Origin: Nonomuraea turcica
GTDB lineage: Bacteria > Actinomycetota > Actinomycetes > Streptosporangiales > Streptosporangiaceae
Direction of reading: 5' to 3'
Length of the DNA: 64,000 nt
Assembly: GCF_030718205.1 (NCBI RefSeq)
Contig: NZ_JAUZQF010000014.1
Coordinates: 248,001 to 312,000 of the forward strand
The notes beneath the pieces were generated by a model. The model was given only the letters and a program-made list of their open reading frames with translations, was not told the DNA's origin and made no database searches. Both the position numbers and the translations under genes were made by a program. Within the stretch, counting starts at the first letter, position 1. Each line of letters starts with the position of its first letter. This document shows positions 1-7,760 of the stretch, in pieces.

Positions 1-1
1 G

Positions 2-487
2 CTGAGCGTCGACCTCGAGCCCGAGGGCGAGTGGCGGGACCCGATCGCGCGGCTCGGCGTCACCATGACGCTGCCCAGGACCGCCGTCGAGCGGGTCACC
101 TGGTTCGGGCGCGGGCCCGGCGAGGCGTACCCGGACACCGGCATGGCGGCGCGCGTCGGCCGCTGGACGGCCTCGATCGACGAGCTGCAGACGCCGTACG
201 TCTACCCGCAGGAGAACGGCCACCGCGCCGACGTGCGGTGGGCCGACTTCGGCGCGTTCACGGTGTCCGGTGACCCGGTGTTCGGGATGACCGCGCGCCG
301 CTGGAGCATCGACGAGCTGGCCGCCGCCACCCACCGGCCCGACCTGGTGCCGGGGGACCGGGTGCACCTCCACCTGGACCTCGCCCACCAGGGCATCGGC
401 ACCGCAACCTGCGGTCCGGGCACGCTGCCGCAGTACGAGCTCAGAGCTCAGGCGGCGACGTTCACGCTGAGGTTCGACCCGGCCTGA
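2..487 (+). CDS. Beta-galactosidase (GH2, LacZ type), C-terminal fragment
   Basis: Only the last ~161 codons are in the window; the reading frame is open from base 2 to the TGA at 485-487. It matches the C-terminal (small-chain) domain of LacZ-type beta-galactosidases: a WFGRGPGEAYPDT block followed by TPYVYPQENGHR, both signatures of that domain, and the late HLDLAHQGIGTATCGPGTLP block. The catalytic glutamates lie upstream and cannot be checked. It is convergent with the EF-Tu gene and separated from it by a strong hairpin. Family identity is secure; substrate specificity (beta-galactoside) is inferred from the family. Confidence 0.93.
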   Translation: MSVDLEPEGEWRDPIARLGVTMTLPRTAVERVTWFGRGPGEAYPDTGMAARVGRWTASIDELQTPYVYPQENGHRADVRWADFGAFTVSGDPVFGMTARRWSIDELAAATHRPDLVPGDRVHLHLDLAHQGIGTATCGPGTLPQYELRAQAATFTLRFDPA

Positions 488-502
488 GCCAGGGACACGA
501 AA

Positions 503-532
503 CCGGGTCCCGCACGGACATGCGGGACCCGG
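503..532. terminator. Bidirectional hairpin terminator between convergent genes
   Basis: A perfect 12-bp inverted repeat (CCGGGTCCCGCA / TGCGGGACCCGG) with a 6-nt loop lies between the beta-galactosidase stop (487) and the EF-Tu stop (539). It has no T-run, as is usual for high-GC actinomycetes. Position and symmetry suit termination from both sides. Confidence 0.8.
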
Positions 533-538
533 CTCGGG

Positions 539-1711
539 TCAACCGGACGACGGCACGGTGAGAATCGTGCCCGCGCCCACCGTCAGCCCGCCCTCGCGAA
601 TCGCGAAGCCGAGCCCCGGCTCGACGGCGACCGGCTTGCCCAGCGCGACCTCCACCTCGACCGTGTCACCCGGCCGGGCGGCCTCGTCGAGCTTGAGCTC
701 CCCGGGCACGTCCGTCGTCCGCAGGTAGAACTGCGGCCGGTACCCGGACGCGATCGCCCTGCGCCGCCCGCCCTCCTCCGGAGTCAGGAGGTAGACGCGG
801 GCGGTGAACGACGTGCGGGCCAGCTGGCTGCCCGGCTGCGCCAGCACCATGCCCCGCCGCACCTGCTCGCGGCGCACCCCGCGCAACAGCACGGCGGCGT
901 TGTCGCCGGCCTCGCCCTGCTCCATCGTCTTGCCGAACGTCTCCACGCCCGTCACGACGGCGCTGAACCCGTCACCGAACCCGACCGCCTCCACCGTGTC
1001 ACCGACGCGGACCGTGCCGCGCTCGATGGCGCCGGTGACGACCGTGCCGCGGCCGGTGACCGTCAGCACGTTCTCGACCGGCATGAGGAACGGCGCGTCC
1101 ACGTACCGCACCGGCACCGGAATGTGCTCGTCCACCGCCTGGAGCAGCGCCTCCACCGACGCCGTCCAGACCGGGTCGCCCTCCAGCGCCCGCAGCCCGG
1201 ACACCCGCACCATCGGGACGCCGTCGTAGCCGTGCTCGGCCAGCAGCTCCTGCAGCTCCAGCTCCACCAGGTCGGTCAGCTCCGGGTCGGCGCCGTCGGC
1301 CTTGTTGACGGCCACGACCAGGTGCTCCACCCCGACCCGCTTGGCCAGCAGCACGTGCTCCCTGGTCTGCGGCATGATCCCGTCCTGCGCGGACACGACG
1401 AGGATCGCGCCGTCGAGCTGCGCCGCCCCCGTGATCATGTTCTTCACGTAGTCGGCGTGGCCCGGCATGTCGACGTGGGCGTAGTGCCTGGTGGCGGTCT
1501 CGTACTCGACGTGCGAGATGTTGATCGTGATGCCCCGCTGCGCCTCCTCCGGCGTGCGGTCGATCCGCTCGAACGGCGTGTACGTCGCCTGCCCCCGCTG
1601 CGCCAGCACCTTCGTGATCGCCGCGGTCAGCGTGGTCTTGCCGTGGTCGACGTGCCCCATCGTGCCGATGTTGAGATGCGGCTTGTTCCGTACGTAGGCC
1701 TGCTTGGCCAT
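539..1711 (-). CDS. tuf: Elongation factor Tu, divergent second-type copy
   Basis: GTPase that delivers aminoacyl-tRNA to the ribosome. Residues 1-200 carry the G motifs: GHVDHGKTT (P-loop), RGITI (effector), DMPGH, NKAD (usually NKCD or NKVD) and SGL (usually SAL). The two beta-barrel domains follow, with GYRPQFYLRTTDV and FAIREGG near the end. The length is 390 aa against ~397 for a housekeeping EF-Tu. The start has a good ribosome site (AGGAGAGGG). There are no rpsL/rpsG/fusA neighbours, so this is probably an accessory copy like tuf2/tuf3 of other actinomycetes. The residue equivalent to E. coli Gly275 (normally NVG in this loop) is Ala (GDNAAVLLRG), a change known from E. coli to confer GE2270A resistance; Gly257 is retained. 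Confidence 0.93.
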   Translation of the reverse strand: MAKQAYVRNKPHLNIGTMGHVDHGKTTLTAAITKVLAQRGQATYTPFERIDRTPEEAQRGITINISHVEYETATRHYAHVDMPGHADYVKNMITGAAQLDGAILVVSAQDGIMPQTREHVLLAKRVGVEHLVVAVNKADGADPELTDLVELELQELLAEHGYDGVPMVRVSGLRALEGDPVWTASVEALLQAVDEHIPVPVRYVDAPFLMPVENVLTVTGRGTVVTGAIERGTVRVGDTVEAVGFGDGFSAVVTGVETFGKTMEQGEAGDNAAVLLRGVRREQVRRGMVLAQPGSQLARTSFTARVYLLTPEEGGRRRAIASGYRPQFYLRTTDVPGELKLDEAARPGDTVEVEVALGKPVAVEPGLGFAIREGGLTVGAGTILTVPSSG

Positions 1712-2015
1712 GATTCCCTCTCCTGAGACATCTGGATGCTTCGTGACCCGTCAGGGCCGGTCAACCTCCCCCCGCCGGGTCACCTCAGGACTTACGGGAA
1801 GAGGTCAGCGCTCCAGGCCGTCGCAGACACGCTCGAACGCGCCCACCGGCAGGGTGGGCGTCGTGGGGCGAGCGTGCAGGAACATGAGGAACATAGTGCG
1901 ATCATCAGCACCGAACGGCAACCGAATATTCCGCCCAGCAGATCCCTTCGCCCGCGGCCCCGCCCAACGCAATCGACACAATAACAACTCATTAACAGCA
2001 CGTTATTTGCTACTT

Positions 2016-3125
2016 ATGGGCTCGAATCCGTATCCTGGGGCGGTGTTCTCGCCGACGTTCACGATCACCCCTTCAGTCGCCACAGCCCTCATGGCCATCG
2101 AGGGCGATCGTCAAGCGATCATGGAGCTGCCGATCAACGTCGAGGTGCTGGCCGGCCTCCGCCACACGGCCAGGCTCGCGGCGACTCACTACTCCACGCA
2201 GATCGAAGGTAATCGCCTCACCCAGGCCCAGGTGGCGGAGGCTCTGCACGGCGCCCACTTCCCCGGAAGGGAACGCGATGAGGCAGAGGTGCGAAACTAC
2301 TATCGGGCACTTGAGCATGTGGAGTCGCTGGCCACAGCGGAAGGTCTGATCGATGAGCTCCAACTTCGCCGCGTTCATGGTCTGGTCCAGAACGGCAAGG
2401 CGACACCCTCCCCGTACCGGCCAGGGGAGAACGTCATCCGCGACGCCGCCACCGGGCGCATCGTTTACATGCCGCCGGAGGCGCACGATGTCCCCGAGCT
2501 CATGGGGGATCTGTTCGAGTGGCTCAACCGATGCCTATACAGCCGGGAACTGCCTATCCCGATCGTCGCAGCCATCACGCACTACCAGTATGCGACGATC
2601 CATCCCTACTACGACGGCAACGGCCGCACAGCACGGCTGCTGACGACCCTCGTTCTCCATCGGGCAGGATATGGGCTGAAGGGAATCTATTCCCTCGATG
2701 AGCACTATGCCCGTAACCTCCACGCGTACTATGCGGCGCTCACGGTCGGACCCTCGCATAACTCCTACATGGGGCGTGCGGAAGCCGACATCACCGGCTT
2801 CGTCGACTACTTCTGTCACAGCATGGCGGATGCCCTGGGGGCCGTTCGAGCACGCGCCGCCGATGTCCAAGACCGCACCCCAGGCCGTGACTCGGCACTG
2901 CTCAGGCGGCTCGATCCACGCCGTCGCCGCCTCCTGGAGTTCTTCCGTGACCGCGGAACGGCAACCACCACCGAGATGGCGGCCTATCTGTCCATCAGTC
3001 CTCGCACCATGAGCGCACTAGCCAGGAAGTGGGTCCACGACGGCTTCCTTGAGATCCACGATCCATCGCGCAAGGCCCGGTCCTACCGGTTGAGCCAAAG
3101 CTACGATTACCTGATCAACCGATGA
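2016..3125 (+). CDS. Fic family AMP-transferase with C-terminal winged helix
   Basis: The core motif HPYYDGNGR (about residues 196-204) fits the HxFx(D/E)GNGR catalytic loop of AMP-transferring Fic enzymes. An N-terminal STQIEGN motif (about residue 60) matches the autoinhibitory (S/T)xxxE(G/N) helix, so this is a self-inhibited class II type. Residues ~300-369 form a helix-turn-helix DNA-binding region (TTTEMAAYLSISPRTMSAL), as in many Fic/DUF4172-like regulators. The reading frame is open from 1704, but the upstream part is low-complexity and overlaps the tuf leader; ATG 2016 gives the usual family N-terminus, and GTG 2043 is an alternative. An AT-rich stretch at 1960-2015 is the likely promoter. 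It is divergent from tuf. Its target is unknown. Confidence 0.88.
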   Translation: MGSNPYPGAVFSPTFTITPSVATALMAIEGDRQAIMELPINVEVLAGLRHTARLAATHYSTQIEGNRLTQAQVAEALHGAHFPGRERDEAEVRNYYRALEHVESLATAEGLIDELQLRRVHGLVQNGKATPSPYRPGENVIRDAATGRIVYMPPEAHDVPELMGDLFEWLNRCLYSRELPIPIVAAITHYQYATIHPYYDGNGRTARLLTTLVLHRAGYGLKGIYSLDEHYARNLHAYYAALTVGPSHNSYMGRAEADITGFVDYFCHSMADALGAVRARAADVQDRTPGRDSALLRRLDPRRRRLLEFFRDRGTATTTEMAAYLSISPRTMSALARKWVHDGFLEIHDPSRKARSYRLSQSYDYLINR

Positions 3126-3250
3126 CATGAGCATGCTCACCATGGCCGGGCCTCACACATGCCGGCGCGGCAACGGGTCGGGCACCCCACCAATCGGATC
3201 GTCACCGAGAGAGGGGGCCCTCGGCGACGTAGCAGACTTCGCGAGAAGCC
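3126..3250. other. Intergenic gap between convergent fic and MFS genes
   Basis: No gene and no strong hairpin were seen; only a short GAGGG/CCCTC stem near 3210-3225. Confidence 0.5.
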
Positions 3251-4468
3251 CTAGTCGCGCACAGCACGGATCAATACGGGCAGCGCGGCCAGTAAGGCGA
3301 TCCCCCGGACCACTCCCGCGACGGGGTAGGGGGCGCGCAACCCGAACGCGTGCGCCACGAGGCCGCCGGCCAGCGCCCCGAGCGGTATGAGTCCCCAGCC
3401 GAGCATCCTGTAGACGCTGTTCACCCGGCCGAGCAGCTCGGACGGCACGATCTGCTGCCGGAGGCTGACGGTCACGATGCTCCAGAGCGTGATGAGGAAG
3501 CCGTTGACGGCCAGCAGGGCGCCGAGCACGACCGCGTTCGGACTCAGCCCGATCCCGACGAAAACGACGACGTTCGTGGCGAGCGCGGTGAGCAGTGCGG
3601 GAAGTGCGCCGATCCGCGCGACGACACGCGCACTGACCAGACCGCCCAGCACGCTGCCGAGCGCGGCGCCGGCGAGCAGCAGGCCGTAGCCGGGCGCGTC
3701 GAGGCGCAGCGTCTGGGTCGCCAGGAGGACAAGGCTGACGTTTCCGAGTTGCCAGCAGAAGGTGTTGACTCCGAGCAGGACGGCGAGCGTGCGCAGCAGC
3801 CGGTGACGGGCCAGCCAGCGCAGGCCGTCCGCGATCGCCGAACGCATCGGCGGGTGCTCGATCCGCCGGCGCGTCCGCCTGGGCAGCGTCGCCAGCAGTG
3901 CGGCGGACAGGGCGAACGATGCGGCGTCCATCCCGAACGGCAGCGCCACGGCGACCGCGAAGAGCAGGCTACCGAGCGGTGGTCCGGCGAACTGCAAGCC
4001 GATCGTGGTGATCGTCTGCTGGTGGCCGTTCGCCTGGTGCAGCAGAGGTTTCGCGACGATGTCCGGCAACGCCGCCTGGGCGGCATTGGCGGCAACGACC
4101 GCGCACGCCCCCAGCCCGAAGGCCATGATCGCCAGTACCGGGATGCCGATCCAGCCGAGCGCGGCAAGGACGGCGATGGCGCTGACGATCACTGCCTGGA
4201 TCGCTTGCGCCCGCCACATGAGGCCGACGCGATCGTGCCGGTCGACGAGCGCGCCGGCGGGGAGGGACAGCAGCAACCAGGGCAGGTACGTCGCGGCGGA
4301 CACGACCGACACGAGCCGGGGATCGCGCGTGATCGTGACGGCCAGCAGCGGAACAACCGCGGCGAACGCCCCGTCACCGATGCTGTTGACGCCCGTCGCC
4401 CACCACAACCGCCAGTAGGCCCCCGGCAAGCGTGGCTCGGCGTGGGACTGCGTCATGTCCTGCTTCAT
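3251..4468 (-). CDS. MFS transporter (macrolide/enterobactin exporter-like)
   Basis: A 405-aa membrane protein with about 12 hydrophobic segments, built as two six-helix halves; VNSIGDGAFAAVVPLLAV forms helix 1. The motif-A-like loop between helices 2 and 3 reads GALVDRHDRVGLM. This is the MFS_3 drug/siderophore exporter type. ATG 4468 is preceded by GGAGG at good spacing. The gene is divergent from a DUF5937-ArsR regulator, a common actinomycete pair in which the regulator controls the pump. The substrate cannot be told from sequence. Confidence 0.9.
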   Translation of the reverse strand: MKQDMTQSHAEPRLPGAYWRLWWATGVNSIGDGAFAAVVPLLAVTITRDPRLVSVVSAATYLPWLLLSLPAGALVDRHDRVGLMWRAQAIQAVIVSAIAVLAALGWIGIPVLAIMAFGLGACAVVAANAAQAALPDIVAKPLLHQANGHQQTITTIGLQFAGPPLGSLLFAVAVALPFGMDAASFALSAALLATLPRRTRRRIEHPPMRSAIADGLRWLARHRLLRTLAVLLGVNTFCWQLGNVSLVLLATQTLRLDAPGYGLLLAGAALGSVLGGLVSARVVARIGALPALLTALATNVVVFVGIGLSPNAVVLGALLAVNGFLITLWSIVTVSLRQQIVPSELLGRVNSVYRMLGWGLIPLGALAGGLVAHAFGLRAPYPVAGVVRGIALLAALPVLIRAVRD

Positions 4469-4533
4469 GCCGGGATCCTCCGGCGCCGGGCGCCGTCACG
4501 ACAGCATTTAGGCCATCGCTACATAATCAATCC
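4469..4533. promoter_or_regulatory. Divergent promoter region for the pump and its regulator
   Basis: A 65-bp spacer. TACATAAT at 4520-4527 is only 7 bp from the regulator ATG, which has no ribosome site, so the regulator mRNA is probably leaderless. The pump has its GGAGG site on the other strand. Confidence 0.5.
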
Positions 4534-5523
4534 ATGGCGTTGACGATCAATCTCGGCGTGGCCGAGTTGGCGGCGACCCGATTCGCGATCTCGCCCCTGT
4601 CCGAGACCGTAGCCGGCCTGCAGCAGCTGGGTGATCGCGATCGGCACCCGATCAACCTGCGGTGGCTGCGGTGGGCGGCCGACGAGCTCGCCAAGGATCC
4701 CGTTGACCTCTCGCATACGTGGCCGCTGCTCGTGAGCGACCGGCCGAACTGGCCGGAGTTCCTCGTTCCCGCGCCGCTCGGCGCCGGGGGATCCATCGAG
4801 GAGGACTTGGCAGCGCTGCAAAGGACACCTGCGCCTCAGGTACGGATCAGCCTCCGGCGGGTGTTCGGCGAAGAACTCCCTGACCCGGTTGCCGCGCTCG
4901 CCGAGCAGCCGGCCGCAGGACTACGGGCGATCGCCGCGGAACTGCGCGCGGCACACGACAGGCTCATCGCGCCGCACTGGTCACGGATCCGGGCCGTTCT
5001 CGAGGCGGACGTCATCCATCGCGCCAAACAGCTGGCCGCGGGCGGGGCCGAGAAGTTGTTCGCCGGCTTGCACCCGGATCTGCGCTGGTGCGATGGCCGG
5101 CTGATGCTGGGAGGGGAGCGCTGGCGGGCCGAGCGCGTGGTGGATCGCGGTCCGGGTGGACTGGTTCTCATGCCCGTAGTTCTCGGTTCGCCTCACGTAC
5201 TGATCAAGAAGAGGACCTCCACGCAGACCACGGTGCGCTATCCAGCGAGGGGCGTGGGGGCCTTGTGGACCGCGGGGACGCAGGCGCCCGTGGGCAGCGC
5301 GGTCCGGTTGCTCGGCCGGGTGCGAGCGGAACTGCTCGAGGCGCTGCGATCCCCCGCGACGACAACGGAGCTGGCTCGTGCGCTCGGTGTCACGCCCAGC
5401 GCGGTGTCACAGCACCTCGGTGTGCTGCGCGAGAGCGGGCTGGTCGCGCGCGAGCGGTCCGGGCGCAACGTCCTGTACATGACAACGGAGCTGGGAGCGT
5501 CCTTGATCGGGACAGGCGCCTAG
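4534..5523 (+). CDS. DUF5937 / ArsR-family transcriptional regulator
   Basis: A 329-aa protein with a long N-terminal DUF5937-type domain (residues 1-240, beginning LTINLGVAELAATRFAISPL) and a C-terminal ArsR winged helix (SPATTTELARALGVTPSAVSQHLGVLRESGLV). This arrangement is typical of actinomycete repressors next to MFS pumps. ATG 4534 was chosen because it matches the family N-terminus and follows a -10-like TACATAAT directly; the longer frame from 4432 would run into the pump leader. It probably controls itself and the divergent pump. The ligand is unknown. Confidence 0.88.
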   Translation: MALTINLGVAELAATRFAISPLSETVAGLQQLGDRDRHPINLRWLRWAADELAKDPVDLSHTWPLLVSDRPNWPEFLVPAPLGAGGSIEEDLAALQRTPAPQVRISLRRVFGEELPDPVAALAEQPAAGLRAIAAELRAAHDRLIAPHWSRIRAVLEADVIHRAKQLAAGGAEKLFAGLHPDLRWCDGRLMLGGERWRAERVVDRGPGGLVLMPVVLGSPHVLIKKRTSTQTTVRYPARGVGALWTAGTQAPVGSAVRLLGRVRAELLEALRSPATTTELARALGVTPSAVSQHLGVLRESGLVARERSGRNVLYMTTELGASLIGTGA

Positions 5524-5594
5524 GAAGCCCCTGAGCGACCGCTTCCCTACGGCCGGCCGAGCGGGCGAAGGGCTCCTGCTCCGTCGGTGACGCC

Positions 5595-7019
5595 TCACTC
5601 CGGCTGGTTGCCCGCCTCACCCCCGGCGCGGAACGGGGTGGTGACCCCCTCATACATCAGGTGCGCGACGAGCCCCTCGGTGGCGTGGACGAGCTGGTGG
5701 CAGTGGTCCATCCAGATGCCGGGATTACCGGCGACGAAGGCGATCTCGTAGACGTCGCCGTCGCCCACGTCGAGCGAGTCCACCCACCAGGGGCTCCCGG
5801 TGGCGGGCACCCCGTTGCGGCTGAGCACCAGCGCGTGATGGCCGTGCAGGTGCATGGGGTGGGCCTCGCCGCTGCGGTTGGCGATGCGCATGCGCACCAC
5901 GTCGCCCTCGGCGACGACGAAGGCCGGGATGTCGGGGTACAGGTGGCCGTTGATGGTCCACCACATCCCCGGGACCCCGTCGAGGAAGCCGGGGCGGCGC
6001 CCGATCTCGTACGGGAACCGGCGGTCCGGCCGGTCAGGGTCGAATGCCACAGGCGTCCGCCTGCCGTACGAGAGCAGATCCAGGGCCCGCGCGGGCGGTG
6101 GCGTCGCCCGGGTGGCGTAGGACCCGGAACCGAGCACGACGGCGGCTGAACCGCCGATCTCGATCCGGACCGGCGAGCCGTCTTCGGGCATGACCACCTC
6201 GAGGTCGGCGCGGCCGCCGGCGGTGACGAGCACCCGGGCGTCCCTGACCTGGGCGGGGCCGTTCAGTTCGGTGCCGTCGACGGCGAGAAGCCGGTACGGT
6301 GCACCGGCCGCCCACACCGGCATCTCGCCGTTGTCGGTGTTGATGACACGTACCCGTGCCCGTCCACCGGGAGGGACCTCGGCGCGGACCTCGCCCTCGT
6401 AACCGTTGACCGTGCGGACTCCGCCGTACACGTGCGTCAGCGCCACGACGTCGGCCACGCCGGCAGGCGGCCGCGACTCGCTCACCACCAGGGCGCCGAG
6501 CAGGCCACGGCGGACCTGCTCATGGGAGATCTGGTGGGAGTGGTACCAGAAGGTTCCCGCCCGGCCGGCGACGAACCGGTAGGTGAACTCGTGGCCGGGA
6601 CGGACGGCGTCCTGAGTGACGCCGGCGACACCGTCCGCCGCGTTGGGCACGTCGACGCCGTGCCAGTGCAGCGTGACGCCGTCCGGCACCGACTCGTTGA
6701 TCAACCGCACCTGGACCAGCTGCCCGGCGGCGGCGCGGATGACCGGGCCGGGCGACCGGCCGTTGAGGGTGTACCCGTCGACCGCGCGGCCCGACGGCAG
6801 GCGGATGCGTTGCCCGCGAGCCGTCAGCGTGACCAGGACGTCGGCCCGGCGGTCCGGGTCGGCGATCAGCGTGGTGACGCTGCGAGCCGGCCCGCCGTGA
6901 CCGGCGTGGCCCAACTCCATGACGGAGTACGCCGAAGGCAGCAGGCTGGCCTGCCAGAGCCAGATCAAGGGCCCAAGGACGACGGCGGCCGCCGCGACGG
7001 CGATGACACGGCCGGACAT
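5595..7019 (-). CDS. Multicopper oxidase (membrane-anchored or secreted)
   Basis: A 474-aa protein with an N-terminal hydrophobic segment (residues 6-27). All four copper motifs are present: LHWHG (~117-121), FWYHSH (~157-162), HPMHLHGH (~387-394) and HCHQLVH (~439-445). The type-1 axial position after the last motif is Leu rather than Met, usually a sign of a high-potential site. Copper-dependent oxidation outside the membrane is inferred. It is 7 bp downstream of a small membrane-protein gene in the same orientation, so the two are co-transcribed. Confidence 0.93.
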   Translation of the reverse strand: MSGRVIAVAAAAVVLGPLIWLWQASLLPSAYSVMELGHAGHGGPARSVTTLIADPDRRADVLVTLTARGQRIRLPSGRAVDGYTLNGRSPGPVIRAAAGQLVQVRLINESVPDGVTLHWHGVDVPNAADGVAGVTQDAVRPGHEFTYRFVAGRAGTFWYHSHQISHEQVRRGLLGALVVSESRPPAGVADVVALTHVYGGVRTVNGYEGEVRAEVPPGGRARVRVINTDNGEMPVWAAGAPYRLLAVDGTELNGPAQVRDARVLVTAGGRADLEVVMPEDGSPVRIEIGGSAAVVLGSGSYATRATPPPARALDLLSYGRRTPVAFDPDRPDRRFPYEIGRRPGFLDGVPGMWWTINGHLYPDIPAFVVAEGDVVRMRIANRSGEAHPMHLHGHHALVLSRNGVPATGSPWWVDSLDVGDGDVYEIAFVAGNPGIWMDHCHQLVHATEGLVAHLMYEGVTTPFRAGGEAGNQPE

Positions 7020-7026
7020 GTGGGTT

Positions 7027-7488
7027 TCAGCTCGTCGTCACGTGGCGCGGTTCCCCCGCGGCGGCGGCGGTGTCGCGGACCCGGAGTCCGGCGTAGACGG
7101 CCGCGCCGAGCAGGAGCAGGGCGACCAACCCGTGCAGGGCACCCAGGATCGGCATGCTGTGACTGAAGAACCCGAGGTTGGCCTGCACCGCGACCAGCAA
7201 CAGGATCAGGCCCGCCCACTTCACCGCTCCCGGGAGCTTGGTGAAGAACGAGAGGATCAGCATGATCAGCGCGGCCAGCGGGATGAGGATTGTCCCGTTG
7301 ATGCCGTGGATGAGGAAGCCGAGCACTTCGGGGAAGACGAATTCCTGGGCTTCCACGACCGCCTTGTCCATCACGCCGCCCTCGCTGATCCAGCGGCTCT
7401 CCCCCGCGAGGGCGAAGACGACCGACATCGACTGGACGACCACCAGGGCCGCGATGACGTAGGCCAGTGTTCTGTAGGCAGATCTCAT
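7027..7488 (-). CDS. Four-helix membrane protein, partner of the multicopper oxidase
   Basis: 153 aa with four predicted membrane helices (about residues 8-28, 55-82, 88-107 and 112-134) and a conserved His in helix 2 (FLIHGINGTIL). It resembles the DUF6220-type small membrane proteins of actinomycetes. ATG 7488; it ends 7 bp before the oxidase start. A role in membrane redox or heme/copper binding is possible but not shown. Confidence 0.75.
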   Translation of the reverse strand: MRSAYRTLAYVIAALVVVQSMSVVFALAGESRWISEGGVMDKAVVEAQEFVFPEVLGFLIHGINGTILIPLAALIMLILSFFTKLPGAVKWAGLILLLVAVQANLGFFSHSMPILGALHGLVALLLLGAAVYAGLRVRDTAAAAGEPRHVTTS

Positions 7489-7760
7489 GATGCTTGTCTC
7501 CAGTTCCTCGAGTGGTCCGTCATCGCGGACACTCCGGAAACGAATGCCTGATCAGCCGCGATGAACTCGGTGTAGCCGGAATCGATGAGTTCGTCCGAAA
7601 GGCCGCTGGTTGAACAACTCCTCAGCAGTACGCCGCCCACAGGCCTTGAGTTCCTCGGGTGATCTCGCCATCCTTGCGCCACCATCCAGCGTGGTTCCGC
7701 GCGTGGCTCCGTACCATGACGAGCGCTCACCGAAGACTCACCGAACACCGGACGCATGAC
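7489..7760. promoter_or_regulatory. Divergent intergenic region with an 11-bp-phased direct repeat
   Basis: A 272-bp gap between the copper-oxidase operon and the divergent regulator. CTCACCGAA occurs at 7726-7734 and again at 7737-7745, one helical turn apart, just upstream of the regulator start; this could be an autoregulatory site. Nothing else was recognised. Confidence 0.35.
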
